Source of the DNA: Hofstenia miamia
Taxonomy: Eukaryota; Xenacoelomorpha; Acoela
Length of the DNA stretch: 33,283 bases
Reading direction: 5' to 3'
Assembly (NCBI GenBank): GCA_004352715.1
Contig: SCFE01000047.1
Coordinates: 38,482-71,764 of the forward strand
Under the pieces are notes generated by a model. It worked only from the letters and a program-made list of their open reading frames with translations. It was not told where the DNA came from and did not search any database. The position numbers and the translations under genes were made by a program. Numbering within the stretch: the stretch's first letter is position 1; the number at the start of each line of letters is the position of its first letter. Shown here in pieces: positions 21,483-28,938 of this stretch.

Positions 21483-21914
21483 TTCATTTCGGGTATGAGG
21501 GGATCGGTCTACTAGTTTATTTAAAATTATGAAGTCTATGTTACATTTATAGATGCACTAGACATCCTTTGAAATTAAAATCCAAACAATATTTGTTACA
21601 GCTTCAGTATAGACTTAACAGGAGTATTAATAGTAGACAGTTGTCAATAAATGCTCAATGTCTTTTTCTTAATTTCTATGTTTAGCATAACAGTGTATGG
21701 AATGATTACAAAAAAGGATTGTCTGAATAAAGAAAAACTTTATGGTTATCACTATTATGATAAGAAAGAACCCGCAATCAATAGTAATGATTGTACACAC
21801 CTTGGCAGAAGTAACGAAGCAAAGTTTGCATCTCACAAATACTTTGATGAACACCAGATATTTATCCGATGGTCAAAGCTTCGTGACATATCGTTCAGAA
21901 GTCCATCAATATGA
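3756..21914 (+). CDS. ST6GalNAc-type sialyltransferase (GT29), four coding exons
   Basis: By family, a Golgi type II membrane enzyme that moves sialic acid from CMP-sialic acid to O-6 of GalNAc on glycoproteins or glycolipids. Exons 3756-4002, 8512-8807, 11667-11859 and 21686-21914 join in phase (split codons GG|G, A|AA, AG|C). With one A from an upstream exon giving A|TG, the product is 321 aa, close to the roughly 300-340 aa of ST6GalNAc3-6. Seen: signal anchor at residues about 9-24; L motif 93-142 (CAIVTSSGRLKG, RMNNAP, DVG, TT); S motif 229-253 (LSTGFF, C244, VYGM); motif III HYYD at 268-271; motif VS H296-x4-E301. Cys93 and Cys244 are placed for the L-S disulfide. N-glycosylation sequons lie at 44, 89 and 206. 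The paralogue and acceptor cannot be decided from sequence alone. The 5' exon was not found. Confidence 0.9.
4080..4210 (+). mobile_element. Possible tRNA-derived SINE
   Basis: Contains TGGTCAAGTGGC, matching the Pol III box A consensus at 11 of 12 positions, and a poor box B (GTTGATCAAAA) about 45 bases later. The rest has no reading frame. It lies in intron 1 of the sialyltransferase. The weak box B keeps this tentative. Confidence 0.35.
4210..4560. repeat. GGCC-rich dispersed repeat
   Basis: Ends dense in TAGCCG/CGGCCA motifs (4225-4290 and 4430-4560) around an AT-rich middle. The same vocabulary returns at 17891-18175 and 18600-18668. Probably a non-autonomous DNA transposon family; its boundaries and target duplication are not resolved. 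Confidence 0.4.
4561..6625. other. Intron 1 sequence with no recognised feature
   Basis: AT-rich non-coding DNA with a (TA)n tract at about 5106-5125. No coding-like frame on either strand. Confidence 0.5.
6634..8438. mobile_element. Non-autonomous hAT-like element, 1.8 kb
   Basis: Starts CAGTAGCGGATTTAAGGGGG. The complement of its end is CAGGGGCGGATCTGG. It is flanked by 8-bp duplications ACCATTGC (6626-6633) and ACCACTGC (8439-8446), one mismatch. There is no transposase frame inside. It lies in intron 1, just before exon B. Its internal part around 7060-7270 resembles 17815-18530, a diverged relative. Confidence 0.72.
8512..8807 (+). CDS. Sialyltransferase exon B: sialyl motif L
   Basis: Acceptor ATTTTCCTTAG ends at 8511; donor GTATGT starts at 8808. 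The exon carries the whole L motif (CMP-sialic acid binding), from CSTCAIV through RMNNAP to DVGWKTT, followed by the conserved IWGP block. Its phase fits the previous exon (G completes GGG) and the next (A completes AAA). The 1.8-kb hAT-like element ends only 73 bp before it. Confidence 0.92.
8820..8868. repeat. (CTAT)n/(TA)n microsatellite
   Basis: Four to five CTAT units followed by about 17 TA units, directly after the exon B donor. Confidence 0.95.
8941..9183. other. Assembly gap (243 N)
   Basis: The run of N hides one end of the MITE copy that continues at 9184. Confidence 1.
9184..9459 (-). mobile_element. hAT-like MITE, 377-bp family, copy 2, partial
   Basis: Same orientation and internal sequence as copy 1: GCTCGCCACA, the block around AATTAACAAGCAG, then CAAGCTCGGCTCGGCTCG. 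The left terminus is lost in the N run and the right terminus stops at a single N (9459). Both ends are therefore assembly breaks and not biological truncation. Confidence 0.8.
9470..10025. other. Intron 2 sequence with no recognised feature
   Basis: AT-rich non-coding DNA with no supported gene. Confidence 0.5.
10034..10058. mobile_element. Collapsed copy of the 377-bp hAT-like MITE
   Basis: CAGACT, one N at 10040, then GGCTCGTTGACAAGTCTG: the two termini of the family with the interior replaced by one N. Perfect 8-bp duplications CTCTCATG flank it (10026-10033 and 10059-10066). A full insertion is probably present in the real genome. Confidence 0.8.
10337..10713 (+). mobile_element. hAT-like MITE, 377-bp family, complete reference copy
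   Basis: 377 bp, opening CAGACTTGTCAACGAGCC and closing GGCTCTTTGACAAGTCTG. It is flanked by a perfect 8-bp target duplication TTACAGGA (10329-10336, 10714-10721), the hAT signature. Both subterminal regions repeat CGAGCC; the interior is AT-rich and non-coding. It lies in intron 2 of the sialyltransferase. Confidence 0.92.
10722..11666. other. Rest of intron 2, no recognised feature
   Basis: AT-rich non-coding DNA up to the exon C acceptor. Confidence 0.5.
11667..11859 (+). CDS. Sialyltransferase exon C: first half of motif S
   Basis: The acceptor TTTGTTTAG at 11666 is the only nearby AG that keeps the phase left by exon B; the AGs at 11647 and 11656 would shift the frame. The exon encodes an alpha/beta stretch with an N-V-T sequon and then LSTGFFSITSALHICD, the donor/acceptor-binding S motif. 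Donor GTATGT starts at 11860. Confidence 0.9.
11895..12165 (+). mobile_element. LINE 3' end: ORF2 C-terminus and tail
   Basis: The frame to 12092 contains NSFVVQTCKLWNRLDKPI and then NLRTFKRLLKENL, the C-terminal SF-x-LWN-LP-I-x-FK-LK pattern of CR1/jockey-type LINE ORF2 proteins. It ends at a TAG followed by an AT-rich tail with TAAATAAAGTTGATGATCA. It is a 5'-truncated insertion sitting only 35 bp after the exon C donor, in intron 3. Confidence 0.7.
12170..13245. other. Intron 3 sequence, mostly unrecognised
   Basis: AT-rich non-coding DNA. A short GTCCCA/TCTCATCG-rich patch at 13030-13115 faintly resembles the block at 3105-3400. Confidence 0.4.
13254..14061 (-). mobile_element. P-superfamily-like DNA transposon, internally deleted
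   Basis: 808 bp bounded by perfect 17-bp inverted repeats (CAGGGCCTTCTAAATAT at 13254 and its complement ending 14061). Direct repeats GTTTAAT flank it (13247-13253, 14062-14068). It carries only the C-terminal transposase frame 14038-13412, so the N-terminal DNA-binding and catalytic parts are missing. P and hAT elements usually make 8-bp duplications; here 7 bp match. Confidence 0.82.
13412..14038 (-). CDS. C-terminal fragment of a P-element/THAP9-like transposase
   Basis: 208 residues, open from Met to TAA with no frameshift. Blocks typical of the C-terminal region of P-type transposases are YIGGYLTKKL, a CSKC pair and NLDRGGLLLPPEDLQ. The first codon is only 23 bp inside the right terminal repeat, so the 5' part of the gene was deleted, not merely interrupted. 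Without the catalytic region it cannot catalyse transposition, though an intact frame leaves room for a bound or repressor-like product. The family call rests on motif recognition. Confidence 0.65.
   Translation of the reverse strand: MAGGRFLVSLNEVTASEKIIKITDFLKSQNLNQLFQCFAVSKNNILVEAESFVVHDGSELNEDEKEVAVYIGGYLTKKLLNGKCSKCKEILSLPTTSYVTYANNLDRGGLLLPPEDLQSMVFEAFSCLGANYHSLIQNRHLRLLSVEVLRKHVKTELFGCSVHQEGNLKSVFMTIVNIFFNNYRKMLNDSQRKSQVATFKRQKLLKNV
14520..14825 (+). other. Unidentified 101-codon open frame, possible exon
   Basis: Open from just after a TAG at 14517 to TGA at 14823-14825, with no Met at the start. It begins RKTLLTAFADYPDTVHPL and includes RYELALIYFEVCYHYRDKKN and SFLKTCKVHLNRHN, helical and coding-like in composition. 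A possible acceptor (CTACAGCTTAG) precedes it and GTAGTA at 14760 could be a donor. It lies within intron 3 of the sialyltransferase and shares no homology I recognise. It may be an exon of a nested gene, a transposon relic or chance. Confidence 0.3.
14905..15170. repeat. ACTCGAA-rich repeat block
   Basis: Both ends repeat CTCGAA/CTCGGA (14915-14960 and 15095-15165) around an AT-rich middle, the layout of the other non-autonomous elements here. No target duplication was found. Confidence 0.3.
15469..15970. mobile_element. Second hAT-like MITE family, GGCTCG-rich ends
   Basis: 502 bp. Inverted repeats TAGGCCCCTGCGAG at 15469 and CTCGCAGGGGCCTA ending 15970. The 8-bp flanks are CATTAGGG (15461-15468) and CATCAGGG (15971-15978), one mismatch. 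Subterminal regions repeat GGCTCG, like the 377-bp family, but the termini differ. It contains two (TA)n tracts (about 15520-15542 and 15872-15892) and no ORF. Confidence 0.8.
15980..17085. other. Intron 3 sequence with hAT-like terminal motifs
   Basis: Mostly unrecognised. The block 16865-16913 ends TCCTGCGTACACCCCTG, which looks like the right end of a hAT-type element. CATGAACGTAGCTACGG at 16342 could be its left end, but the flanking 8-mers do not match, so I do not call an element. Confidence 0.3.
17092..18540. mobile_element. Diverged hAT-like element sequence, assembly-scrambled
   Basis: GAGCGTACGCAGGATATTTTG at 17095 and CAGTGACGTACACAAAG at 17573 look like hAT termini. 17810-17889 and 18350-18530 match the interior of the 6634-8438 element (CCCC, TTTTCTC, GTCTGTACCTA, CCTATGA). 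The block is interrupted by single Ns and an exact duplication, so its true structure cannot be read. Confidence 0.4.
17669..18433. repeat. Exact 221-bp direct duplication bounded by single Ns
   Basis: 17669-17889 and 18213-18433 appear identical base for base and each abuts a single N (17890 and 18212). Between them sits a GGCC-rich repeat sequence ending in (TA)n. This is the pattern of a misplaced contig, not of a biological duplication. Confidence 0.85.
18545..18596. repeat. (TA)n tract
   Basis: About 26 TA units. Other TA tracts lie at 18183-18211 and 18706-18735, next to N runs. Confidence 0.95.
18669..18705. other. Assembly gap (37 N)
   Basis: N run between a GGCC-rich repeat and a (TA)n tract. 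Confidence 1.
18793..18848 (-). ncRNA. Hammerhead ribozyme motif of a Penelope-like element
   Basis: Minus strand, type I layout. Core CTGACGA (18836-18830); stem II GATAG/CTATC (18828-18824, 18818-18814) with loop ACTGG; GAAA (18813-18810); loopless palindromic stem III within ACCGGT; then C at 18804 as the cleavage-site base. Stem I pairs 18842-18837 with 18803-18798 (6 bp), then 18848-18845 with 18796-18793 (4 bp) across a small internal loop. One extra base (18829) separates the core from stem II. Minimal loopless-stem-III hammerheads are a known property of Penelope-like elements. Activity is untested. Confidence 0.72.
18923..19108 (-). pseudogene. Penelope-like element, GIY-YIG endonuclease C-terminus
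   Basis: The minus-strand frame reads FDECDDSYIGETKRRMEE, then LREHMRGYSRSE. SYIGETKRR is the second half of the GIY-YIG nuclease signature that closes the single Penelope ORF. About 15 codons later another frame continues better (NKIYKNKEAIIINEATDK), so there is one frameshift; a stop precedes the block. The 3' end of this strand leads to the hammerhead at 18848-18793, the expected order ORF then terminal repeat. Confidence 0.78.
19153..19338 (+). pseudogene. Inverted second Penelope-like GIY-YIG fragment
   Basis: Plus-strand frame KTNVPCSWGCDD, then DDSYIGETK, before the similarity fades and the frame ends at a TGA. It is head to head with the minus-strand fragment. About 29 bases around the YIGET codons match with one difference, in inverted orientation and about 100 bp apart. 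Penelope-like insertions are often partial and inverted. Confidence 0.65.
19340..19860. other. Intron 3 sequence with no recognised feature
   Basis: AT-rich non-coding DNA. The reading frames overlapping its right edge belong to the MITE. Confidence 0.5.
19866..20242 (+). mobile_element. hAT-like MITE, 377-bp family, copy 4
   Basis: 377 bp like the copy at 10337 and in the same orientation. Left end CGGACTTGTCAACGAGCC (one change from the consensus), right end GGCTCGTTGACAAGTCTG. Flanks GTTTTGAT and GTTTGATT suggest an 8-bp duplication altered by a T indel. The same CGAGCC subterminal arrays are present. Confidence 0.9.
20819..21075 (+). repeat. Dispersed 260-bp repeat, copy A
   Basis: Runs from ATCAAAGAAAACCTCATTTT to CTAGCAGTTATTTGAATA and matches 28679-28938 in the same orientation with roughly a dozen or more differences and small indels. 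Outside these limits the sequences diverge. No ORF, terminal repeats or family recognised. Confidence 0.85.
21420..21476. repeat. (TA)n microsatellite
   Basis: About 28 uninterrupted TA units in intron 3, 210 bp before the terminal exon. The Tyr-Ile frame across it is an artefact. Confidence 0.97.
21686..21914 (+). CDS. Sialyltransferase terminal exon: motifs III and VS, stop
   Basis: A strong pyrimidine-rich tract ends in TTTAG at 21685. The first base completes AGC (Ser246), then VYGMI finishes motif S. HYYD is motif III. ASHKYFDEHQ gives the VS pair H-x4-E with the catalytic His. TGA stop at 21912-21914. A possible poly(A) signal AATAAA lies at 22153-22158. Confidence 0.9.
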
Positions 21915-22307
21915 GCCAGCAATTGTGTAATATAAAAATGTGTCTAAGGTGTTTTTTCAGGACGTCATTGGATTATCGGCAAGATCATATTTGGTTCATC
22001 AGCTACAAACTTGGCTGGTTTTAAACTTCAAAATCTCAAAATGCAAGATTCAATTCTCATTACCTAGAACAATACTTTTAGAATTTGTAGACTTTTTATT
22101 AAGTAACAAGATATTACAGATCATCATATTAATGACATTTGCTAATGAAACTAATAAAAGATTTATAGTTTTTTCTACAATGGTTACGTTAAAATATTAG
22201 AAATTTATTCATTTATTCCCCTATATAGTTACATGGTCAATTAATAACCATAAACAACCATTTATGTTCATAGCCATCGCATAATAATAACACCTTTAAA
22301 TATAAGC

Positions 22308-22347
22308 ACAGCAAGCCTGTCACACTATCATGGTAAAGGCTTGCTGT
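22308..22347 (+). other. Perfect 10-bp hairpin downstream of the sialyltransferase
   Basis: ACAGCAAGCC (22308-22317) pairs fully with GGCTTGCTGT (22338-22347) around a 20-base loop. It lies 150 bp past the possible poly(A) signal. It could be the ends of a very small element or a chance palindrome. Confidence 0.4.
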
Positions 22348-22359
22348 AGTTTTTGAAAA

Positions 22360-23460
22360 ATAGATTTAAAATTATTTTCTGCCTTCACTTTATGGATAGC
22401 CAATTATGCCCCTAATTTGATAGTGTTCTCTAGAAATTTAACATACAGTATATTTTATATTTTAATGTAACATCTTGGCTAATGATAAGGCCAACGTTAC
22501 TCCAGTCAAAAATGAATGCACAACATTTTGTAAATTTTTCTAGAGTATTTTGTATTTTTTTAAATAGTTCCTAAAACTTGATTATCTTTCAGAGACAAAT
22601 GCATCCTTCAGGTGAATACATGTAACCACTTTTTATCAAAAATCATATTGCAATAATTTTGAATGGTTATTATATTGCTACATGAATTAAACAACTTTGG
22701 TTGGTAATGAATTAGACGGTCTCATCGGTTTAAACTCAATTGAACCGATGTACTGTCCAATAAAAGCTCTAGTAAATTTTAGATAGGCAAACAAGAGTTT
22801 ACTATTAATTATGAATATCAGTATATTACACCTATTAAATGTCAATGTTTTTAATAATCCTGCAAATATACTGAGAAATGAATAAAATCTAAAATAGCTG
22901 TGTTTGGCCAGTACTACGTTGTTTGAAATTTAAAATGTTAGGAGAATTATATATGGTAGGTTACTCTCTTTAATGATCTTTAACATTATCCCCCTAAATG
23001 GAGTATGTCTTGAATTTCTATCAACTATAATCTTTGATCTATGGAATTTAGAGGACTTGAAGTCTAGTTATTAAGAAAATGGCTATTTCAATTAAAGCTC
23101 GTAGCAATGTATCACAACAGCCTCCAACCACAGCAAAAATTCAATTAATTCACACACTAATATTAGTCACTTTAATTATGGAAATATATTGTACACCGAC
23201 ATAAATCAACAAAGTTTGAATAAATTCAATGTGCAAATAAAATGGTCCATAAACATTGCAGTTAATCATCTATATGACAGAAATACAGAAATCAAGAAAT
23301 TAACAGAAACTTTTCTAAATCCACAGTGCATTATTTATAAAAACGTATTAACTACGTTTTTTAGATATTTAACAATTTTGCTCCATACCACAAATCTAAA
23401 ATATTGCTTAGACATAATCATAGAACTCTTAAAATTATGCCCTTACATATAACAAGAAAA
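22360..23460. other. Intergenic sequence with no supported gene
   Basis: AT-rich. The 87-codon frame at 23189-23452 has Asn/Ile/Leu-rich low-information composition and no family pattern. Confidence 0.5.
22723..22750 (+). other. Hairpin CATCGGTT/AACCGATG
   Basis: An 8-bp perfect stem that can extend by three weaker pairs to a 6-base loop. Isolated in AT-rich DNA; no function inferred. Confidence 0.35.
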
Positions 23461-23468
23461 TAATGAAA

Positions 23469-23609
23469 AGCTCATTTCTCAACACATCAATAAATATATG
23501 GAATAATTTAGCTTAATCTATAAAACAAATAAATAAATTAAGAGTACTTAAAAACGAAATAAGAAAATACTTCTGGAGTTATACAAAGGAAAGGCTTGAA
23601 TACAAATAG
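23469..23609 (+). pseudogene. LINE ORF2 C-terminal remnant
   Basis: The frame reads SSFLNTSINIWNNLA, a stop at about 23514, then SIKQINKLRVLKNEIRKYF to a TAG. SF-x-SI-x-WNNL-x-SI-x-L-x-FK-x-I is the usual C-terminal block of CR1/Rex-type LINE ORF2 proteins. It resembles 11895-12092 only in pattern, so it is a different or older family. Confidence 0.6.
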
Positions 23610-25605
23610 CGAGGTTTTAAATTTTACAATAGTGAGTATTCAATAGACCACATCTAATCTAATGAAACCTGTAAATATTTTTGTAAATATTTTTTGCAGA
23701 TTTTGTTCTTATATTTGTATTGTGTTTTGACGCTATTTAGAGTTGTAAACAGTATTTTATATTCTAAAAATCAACTCTTAATATACATATTTCACTTCAT
23801 TTCATAAGATAGTCAATTTTGAGTGAAATTAAAAACATTGAAAAGTTATATATCCTTCAAAAAGCATTTAAAAATCTTCCCAAACACTAAAACAGCGATT
23901 GCTCCTTGAGAATAAATGTACAACTTATGTTTAACATGCTAAAATTATGGAATATAAACGAAATTTATATAAAAATATTCAATGAGATTATCAACATAAT
24001 TGGAAGTATATGTGTTTTTATTAAATGAATAATGATGCAAACAAAAATGTTCATAGGTCATTTTGACCTATTGTAGCCTTTCTAGTGTTAATCAAAAGTA
24101 TATCTCTGGTAAGTTATGGCTAGGATGCAAATTTTATAACAATGACTTTACTATAACTCGTTATTAACATAATACTATAGTAATTTATTCGTAGCCTGGA
24201 AGATTTCTTTTGTAATTTATGTGATTTGTATATGTGTTTTTGTAAATTTATTGGCTCTATTCAGACAAATGATCAGTTATTTAATTGTTAACATTTACCT
24301 GAATAAAGAATCTCTTACTTTATCTTATTTTAAATAAATGAAGTAAATAGTTGCAGTACTTACTAGGCTGTGCCAATCTTTGGCAAAACTAGAAATTTTA
24401 CATTGATCTGCCCAGAATTCCAAACTTTTCTTGTACAAAGAATGGTTACTAGAACTTAGGTGTTCAGACTGAAATGAGCAAATCAAAAGATGCTATCATA
24501 TACTCAATTCTGAAATTTTAAAATCCACAAACTAAATCAAACTAATTCGGTAAATTTTATAGTAAGGAGTTAATTGCAATGCTTAATATATTTATTACAA
24601 ATAGTGAATTTCAAATGCTTTTTCAAGAAAATATTCACATTTTTCCATTTCAATTATTATTGGTTTACATTATTGGTGTTACAAATTTGTTCATGAGACA
24701 TTCTGGGAATTGATAAAGCTTATCATTTACAGCTAGGCTTGAAAATAGTGCACAGTTGAGGTACAAGCAGAATCTATGCACAATCTTGTAACATTACTCA
24801 TAAATTGTGTCGTACAGAATTAAAAATCACAACAGAAAAACGAGGTATGTCTTGTCTAAAATGAAAGAGGTCTTGATTCCTATGGCATCCGATCCTGGAT
24901 AAAACAAAAATTATATGTCCATGAACTTGCAGCTCAAACATAAGAAATTAGATCCTATTTCAAAATGTTCGCAAATTGTACATATAGACATAAGTTAATC
25001 AGTGAACTTTCATACAATATGGAAAAATTTAAATCTTGATTTAATAATTGAACAGAAATATAAGCATCCGAAGACGAAAACTCAAAGCAAATTTTAGATC
25101 AATACATCCATGGACAGATTGTGTAAATTTATATATTTTTGAAGGTTATTATACGCATGCAGATTTGGGTTTGTAGTTGCATAATGATTTTTTATAACTA
25201 TTAACTTGCTTTTGCTTAACTTGTATTTATATATGCATATTTGTAATTTTGCTATTTTATGATAACACAAATACAAAACGATTCCTCGTTTAAAATTTGA
25301 ATTTAAGTCATCATTGACTTATAGTGAGACCTACTATCAAAAAATACATTCAATTCCTAAGATAGTAACTAATTTTTTTGAGATTCATGGCTTGAGGTCA
25401 ATAAATGAAATCAAAAGTCAATTGTTTCGTGTTAAATCAAATGCTACATCAAAAATATTTAGTAAAGGAGATATAGAAAGGAAGGGGAATATCTATATTT
25501 AGAGTTTCTTTTTACAATGAAAATAGTTTACTACTCTAAACAGTGTCAAAAATAACACAAACAACAGAAATAAACATACAAAAATTATTATTTACAAAAC
25601 AAATA
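23610..25605. other. Intergenic AT-rich DNA
   Basis: No gene, RNA or mobile element could be supported on either strand. Confidence 0.5.
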
Positions 25606-25611
25606 TTATTA

Positions 25612-26017
25612 CAGTGTGACCTCGCCTATTCGCGGTTCGCCTTTCGCGGCCCCGCATATTCGCGGGTTAAGAAAAGTTCCAATATGTGCAAATCTATTAC
25701 GAGATAACCAAATGTGCTTTTCAAGTTCAAGTAAAATACATGTATAATATTGAAGTAAAAAAATAGAATGTGTTTACATTATCATTGCAGAGAAATAAAT
25801 AACCGTATGTATTATTGTAAAATATATAACCGTATGCAATACTGTTAGATTTTTAATGTATTAATGAGCAGAAGTATCTTTAGAGTGTTTGGGAAACATT
25901 TGGTAATGTATATAATATCATACATATACGCTTTAAAACTGCATCCAATATTCGCGGTTTTTCGCTATTCGCGAAGGGGTAAGGAACGTAACCCCCGTGA
26001 ATAATGAGGTCATACTG
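25612..26017. mobile_element. Tigger/pogo-like MITE
   Basis: 406 bp flanked by TA on both sides. Left end CAGTGTGACCTCGCCTATTC; the complement of the right end is CAGTATGACCTCATTATTCA. This matches the pogo/Tigger style of terminal repeat (CAGT-x-x-GACCTC then TATTCGCGG). Internal TTCGCGG/CGCGAATAG motifs are near both ends. No ORF. Confidence 0.82.
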
Positions 26018-26261
26018 TACTATTTTGGCTATGGCGAATTTATATTAGATAGAAGAGGGGCTACAGTTGACTGATAATGTGTTGCAATTTTAGCGTCAAC
26101 AAATGTGTTAATCTTTTAAGAAATTACAGCTTTTGATCGCTTTCGCTATTTGCACTTGCAGTATTGCTTTTGTCACTTCTCATGCGGATCGGTTTTTACG
26201 CATATCCGCTTTTAAACAGATACCAAGGCTATTTCCTCTAAAATTGATAAACTAGATATGT

Positions 26262-26501
26262 AGCGTGTTATTCATCGAAATCAGCAAGACGGATGCGAGA
26301 GAATTTAAGCCTTGGTGGTACAAGATCAGCGACAATCTCAGCACTCTTAGGTATGGTTGCATTTTAATACGATTTCAGTTGATTAAGGAAAGCATCACGA
26401 CAGCAATTCCCGGTGAAATCAAAGAAATTTTGTTGCAAAACGTCAACCCGTTTTCCAAGACTGTTCAAAGGCGTTCAGAGAGATATGACTTGTCATGTTA
26501 A
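26262..26501 (+). pseudogene. Possible Ty3/gypsy pol scrap
   Basis: An 80-codon frame with FKPWWYKISDNLSTLRYGCI followed by AIPGEIKEILLQNV. This recalls the linker and H2C2 region before gypsy integrases (WW-x-x-x-x-x-LS, G-x-IL, IP-x-x-I-x-x-x-L). The His and Cys residues of the finger are not in place. The match is by eye and weak. Confidence 0.3.
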
Positions 26502-27589
26502 CAGGCTGAAGGCCGAATTCAAGCAGGTGTAGTCTTGGTATAAGATGACTAATTAAAACATCTTTATGACCTTGAAGAGGACTTGTAGCACTGGTGGAAA
26601 CCCTAAATAATCATTTTCCCTTTATTGTAATTACCTAGGCGTTAACTGTGCAGTAAGATATGATTTTAAGTGATTTTATTATTCGAACTTCCTCACAGAA
26701 AATGATCGACTTAGTGTTTCATTTATATATTTGAAATTTTATCTAAAATAATGTGAACAAGCCGCAGACTAATGTACTGGGTTGTTGTAGACCAACAAAT
26801 TAAGACAACTATTTTCTTGTCACGTGAAACCATGGAACTTTTTGAGGAAAGTGAGTATATATAAAAGAAATTATTTAGAAGATATTTAACATAGGATAAT
26901 GAAAAATTAATGAATATTAATGACATACCGGGAAATAAAATGGTGCATTTTCATTGTATGTCCCTCTTAGTGTTTAAGTTTGCAACAACAATAATTTGTT
27001 GTTGTGGAACGACACTGCTCTTAGCCAATGTAAAATCGCTCGAAATTTAAAGTATTGTGTATTTTTTATTGACATGAACTTTTATTTTGGCCATATGTGG
27101 TAATTTTTTTAATGTTTATTAATCGGGTAGTGTTCACAACAAGTTTTGTGACATTATTGAGCTTTCTGTTACTAAGCCATCAATAGCAATTTTTGTATAA
27201 CATACATATATATATCTATACTATATATTAGTAACACAGAAAATTATCACCATAGTATTGATATTCTGCATATACTTTACGTAATTGTGTGTTTATCAAA
27301 ATCACAAGTTAACCTTATATATATATATATATATATATTCCGCTAAATGTTTTTAAAAATATCATCATGACCGCGTTTCCAAAAATAAATCTTTTAAATT
27401 TTGCAGGGTAGTGTCTCTTTAATTTACCTACCCTCATGGTAAATATATTTAAGTTCGAGTAAATACTGCGAGAGCACTGGCCAAAAAATCGGTTTTTATG
27501 GAAAAAGTGCGATTCCCTAAATGCCTTAGAAATTTCGGACCGTTTCCCGCCAAATGAAAGGTTTTTGCGTTTTCCATAGCAAAAACGGG

Positions 27590-27590
<1 letters not shown>
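26502..27590. other. Intergenic AT-rich DNA
   Basis: A (TA)n tract at 27318-27338 and nothing else recognised. Confidence 0.5.

Positions 27591-27593
<3 letters not shown>

Positions 27594-27623
<30 letters not shown>
27594..27623. repeat. (TA)n tract beside the second hammerhead motif
   Basis: About 15 TA units directly 3' (minus-strand sense) of the ribozyme motif, as at the first motif, where a TA tract also lies within 60 bp. Confidence 0.95.
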
Positions 27624-27627
<4 letters not shown>

Positions 27628-27654
27628 TTATTATATTATAGTTTAGAATTCTCC

Positions 27655-27703
27655 ATAACAAAAAATATATTTCGACTTATAAAGCCATCATCAGTTTCCT
27701 TAC
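27655..27703 (-). ncRNA. Second hammerhead ribozyme motif, Penelope-type
   Basis: Minus strand. Core CTGATGA (27694-27688), one extra base (27687), stem II GGCTT/AAGTC (27686-27682, 27678-27674, one G-T pair) with loop TAT, GAAA (27673-27670), loopless palindromic stem III within ATATAT, then T at 27664 as the cleavage-site base. Stem I pairs 27695-27703 with 27663-27655 in eight of nine positions (two are G-T). The fold repeats that at 18793-18848 although the stems differ in sequence. No Penelope coding sequence was found beside it. Confidence 0.62.
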
Positions 27704-27989
27704 AAATGATTTCATCTAAATTTACTTGATTTTATATTTTAAAGTTATTACATTTGTTTGCATAATTTCTCTCTTCATTGTCTGATTAGTTTGTGATATG
27801 TATTTTTTACCCCAATAGTAATATTATTCTGTGACCATTGAAGGGCAGCGTTGTTCAGAAACAATAAATCTATATGACGGCAAAATTTTCATGATATTTT
27901 ATAAAGTGTCAGAGTTTCATGACAAGCAATGAGAAAAAAGTAAATTGAAGTTTTTCATCATTAAAGAAAATAAGTGATGAATGAAAGGT

Positions 27990-28105
27990 GTTATCAGTTT
28001 TCAGGAAGTGCCTGGAGACAACAGGTCGAACCAATGGTGTGGGTCTTGATATTAACATGACGAGTTTGATCAATTGTGATCTACTGAGCAAAAACAATAT
28101 ATTGC
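27990..28105 (-). mobile_element. Possible tRNA-derived SINE
   Basis: Minus strand has TTGCTCAGTAGA, matching box A at 10 of 12 positions, and GGTTCGACC, close to box B, about 58 bases later. The arms do not fold as a tRNA, so a decayed SINE head is likelier than a tRNA gene. Confidence 0.35.
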
Positions 28106-28676
28106 ATCAAAAGATGAGCAATTATCTGGATACAATGTGAAGAGACCAAAGTATATTTTAGCATTCGTTTTAGTATTTTTCTAAATTCTTCAAAATAGAG
28201 CCTTGCGTGTGATTACACAATATAAGTTTGAACTTGTGGCGCATTAATAACACAATTTAATGTAATTTATTTGTCTTTCAAGAGACACTTTAAATCTTTG
28301 AAGAAAGTCAAGTTTTTATATTTGAAGATTACGTGGCATCAACCAAAATTGCAAGCATTTAGCCCATTTCAGATCAATTTGATTGCAATACTTTAATGAA
28401 ATTAAGCACTTAATGGCCATGGCAACCTTTTTGAGATTTGAATAGACTTTAATTAAAAACAATTGCTAAATTTAAAAAATTTTTTTAAAGGCCTTAACTC
28501 AATTGTTGACATTGAGAAGTTTGCGAGAAGGCTGTATTACTCAATTTTGGTTTTTTATTTGCACTTGCATTAAAAAATCATACTTCTCAACAATTAATAC
28601 AAATCAATATGGCTCCCTTTTACTTCAAAACTTGAAGATTTGAAGATTTCAAGTAAAATGCAGAAATTCGATGTCA
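28106..28676. other. Intergenic AT-rich DNA
   Basis: No supported feature. Confidence 0.5.
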
Positions 28677-28678
28677 CA

Positions 28679-28938
28679 AATAAATCAAAGAAAAACTCAT
28701 TTTAAGGACTCTTGACTATTTGAAAATAGTCAAATTTGGATATTGAATACGCCCTTACAGATCCCAAGGGTAATGTAATATATTTCTTCCTTATCCACTA
28801 TATTTCAGTAGATTATCTCATTGTAAACTTGCAGATTATTTTCTGAAAATCCCAAGAACCGTTGCTAAATTGTTATTTTTCCAAATCTAAAGTAACAACT
28901 TGCTGATATTAAGGAATATTCTAGCAGTTATTTGAATA
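28679..28938 (+). repeat. Dispersed 260-bp repeat, copy B
   Basis: Same sequence and orientation as 20819-21075, ending at the identical CAGTTATTTGAATA. It lies 310 bp beyond the 3' end of the AP-1 sigma coding sequence. Confidence 0.85.

Noticed and set aside
21940-22200. 86-codon plus-strand frame after the sialyltransferase stop
   Set aside because: No family pattern and Ile/Leu-rich; better explained as 3' UTR containing the AATAAA at 22153.
23189-23452. 87-codon plus-strand frame
   Set aside because: Low-information Asn/Ile/Leu composition and no recognisable motif; it may be a decayed upstream part of the LINE remnant but cannot be supported.
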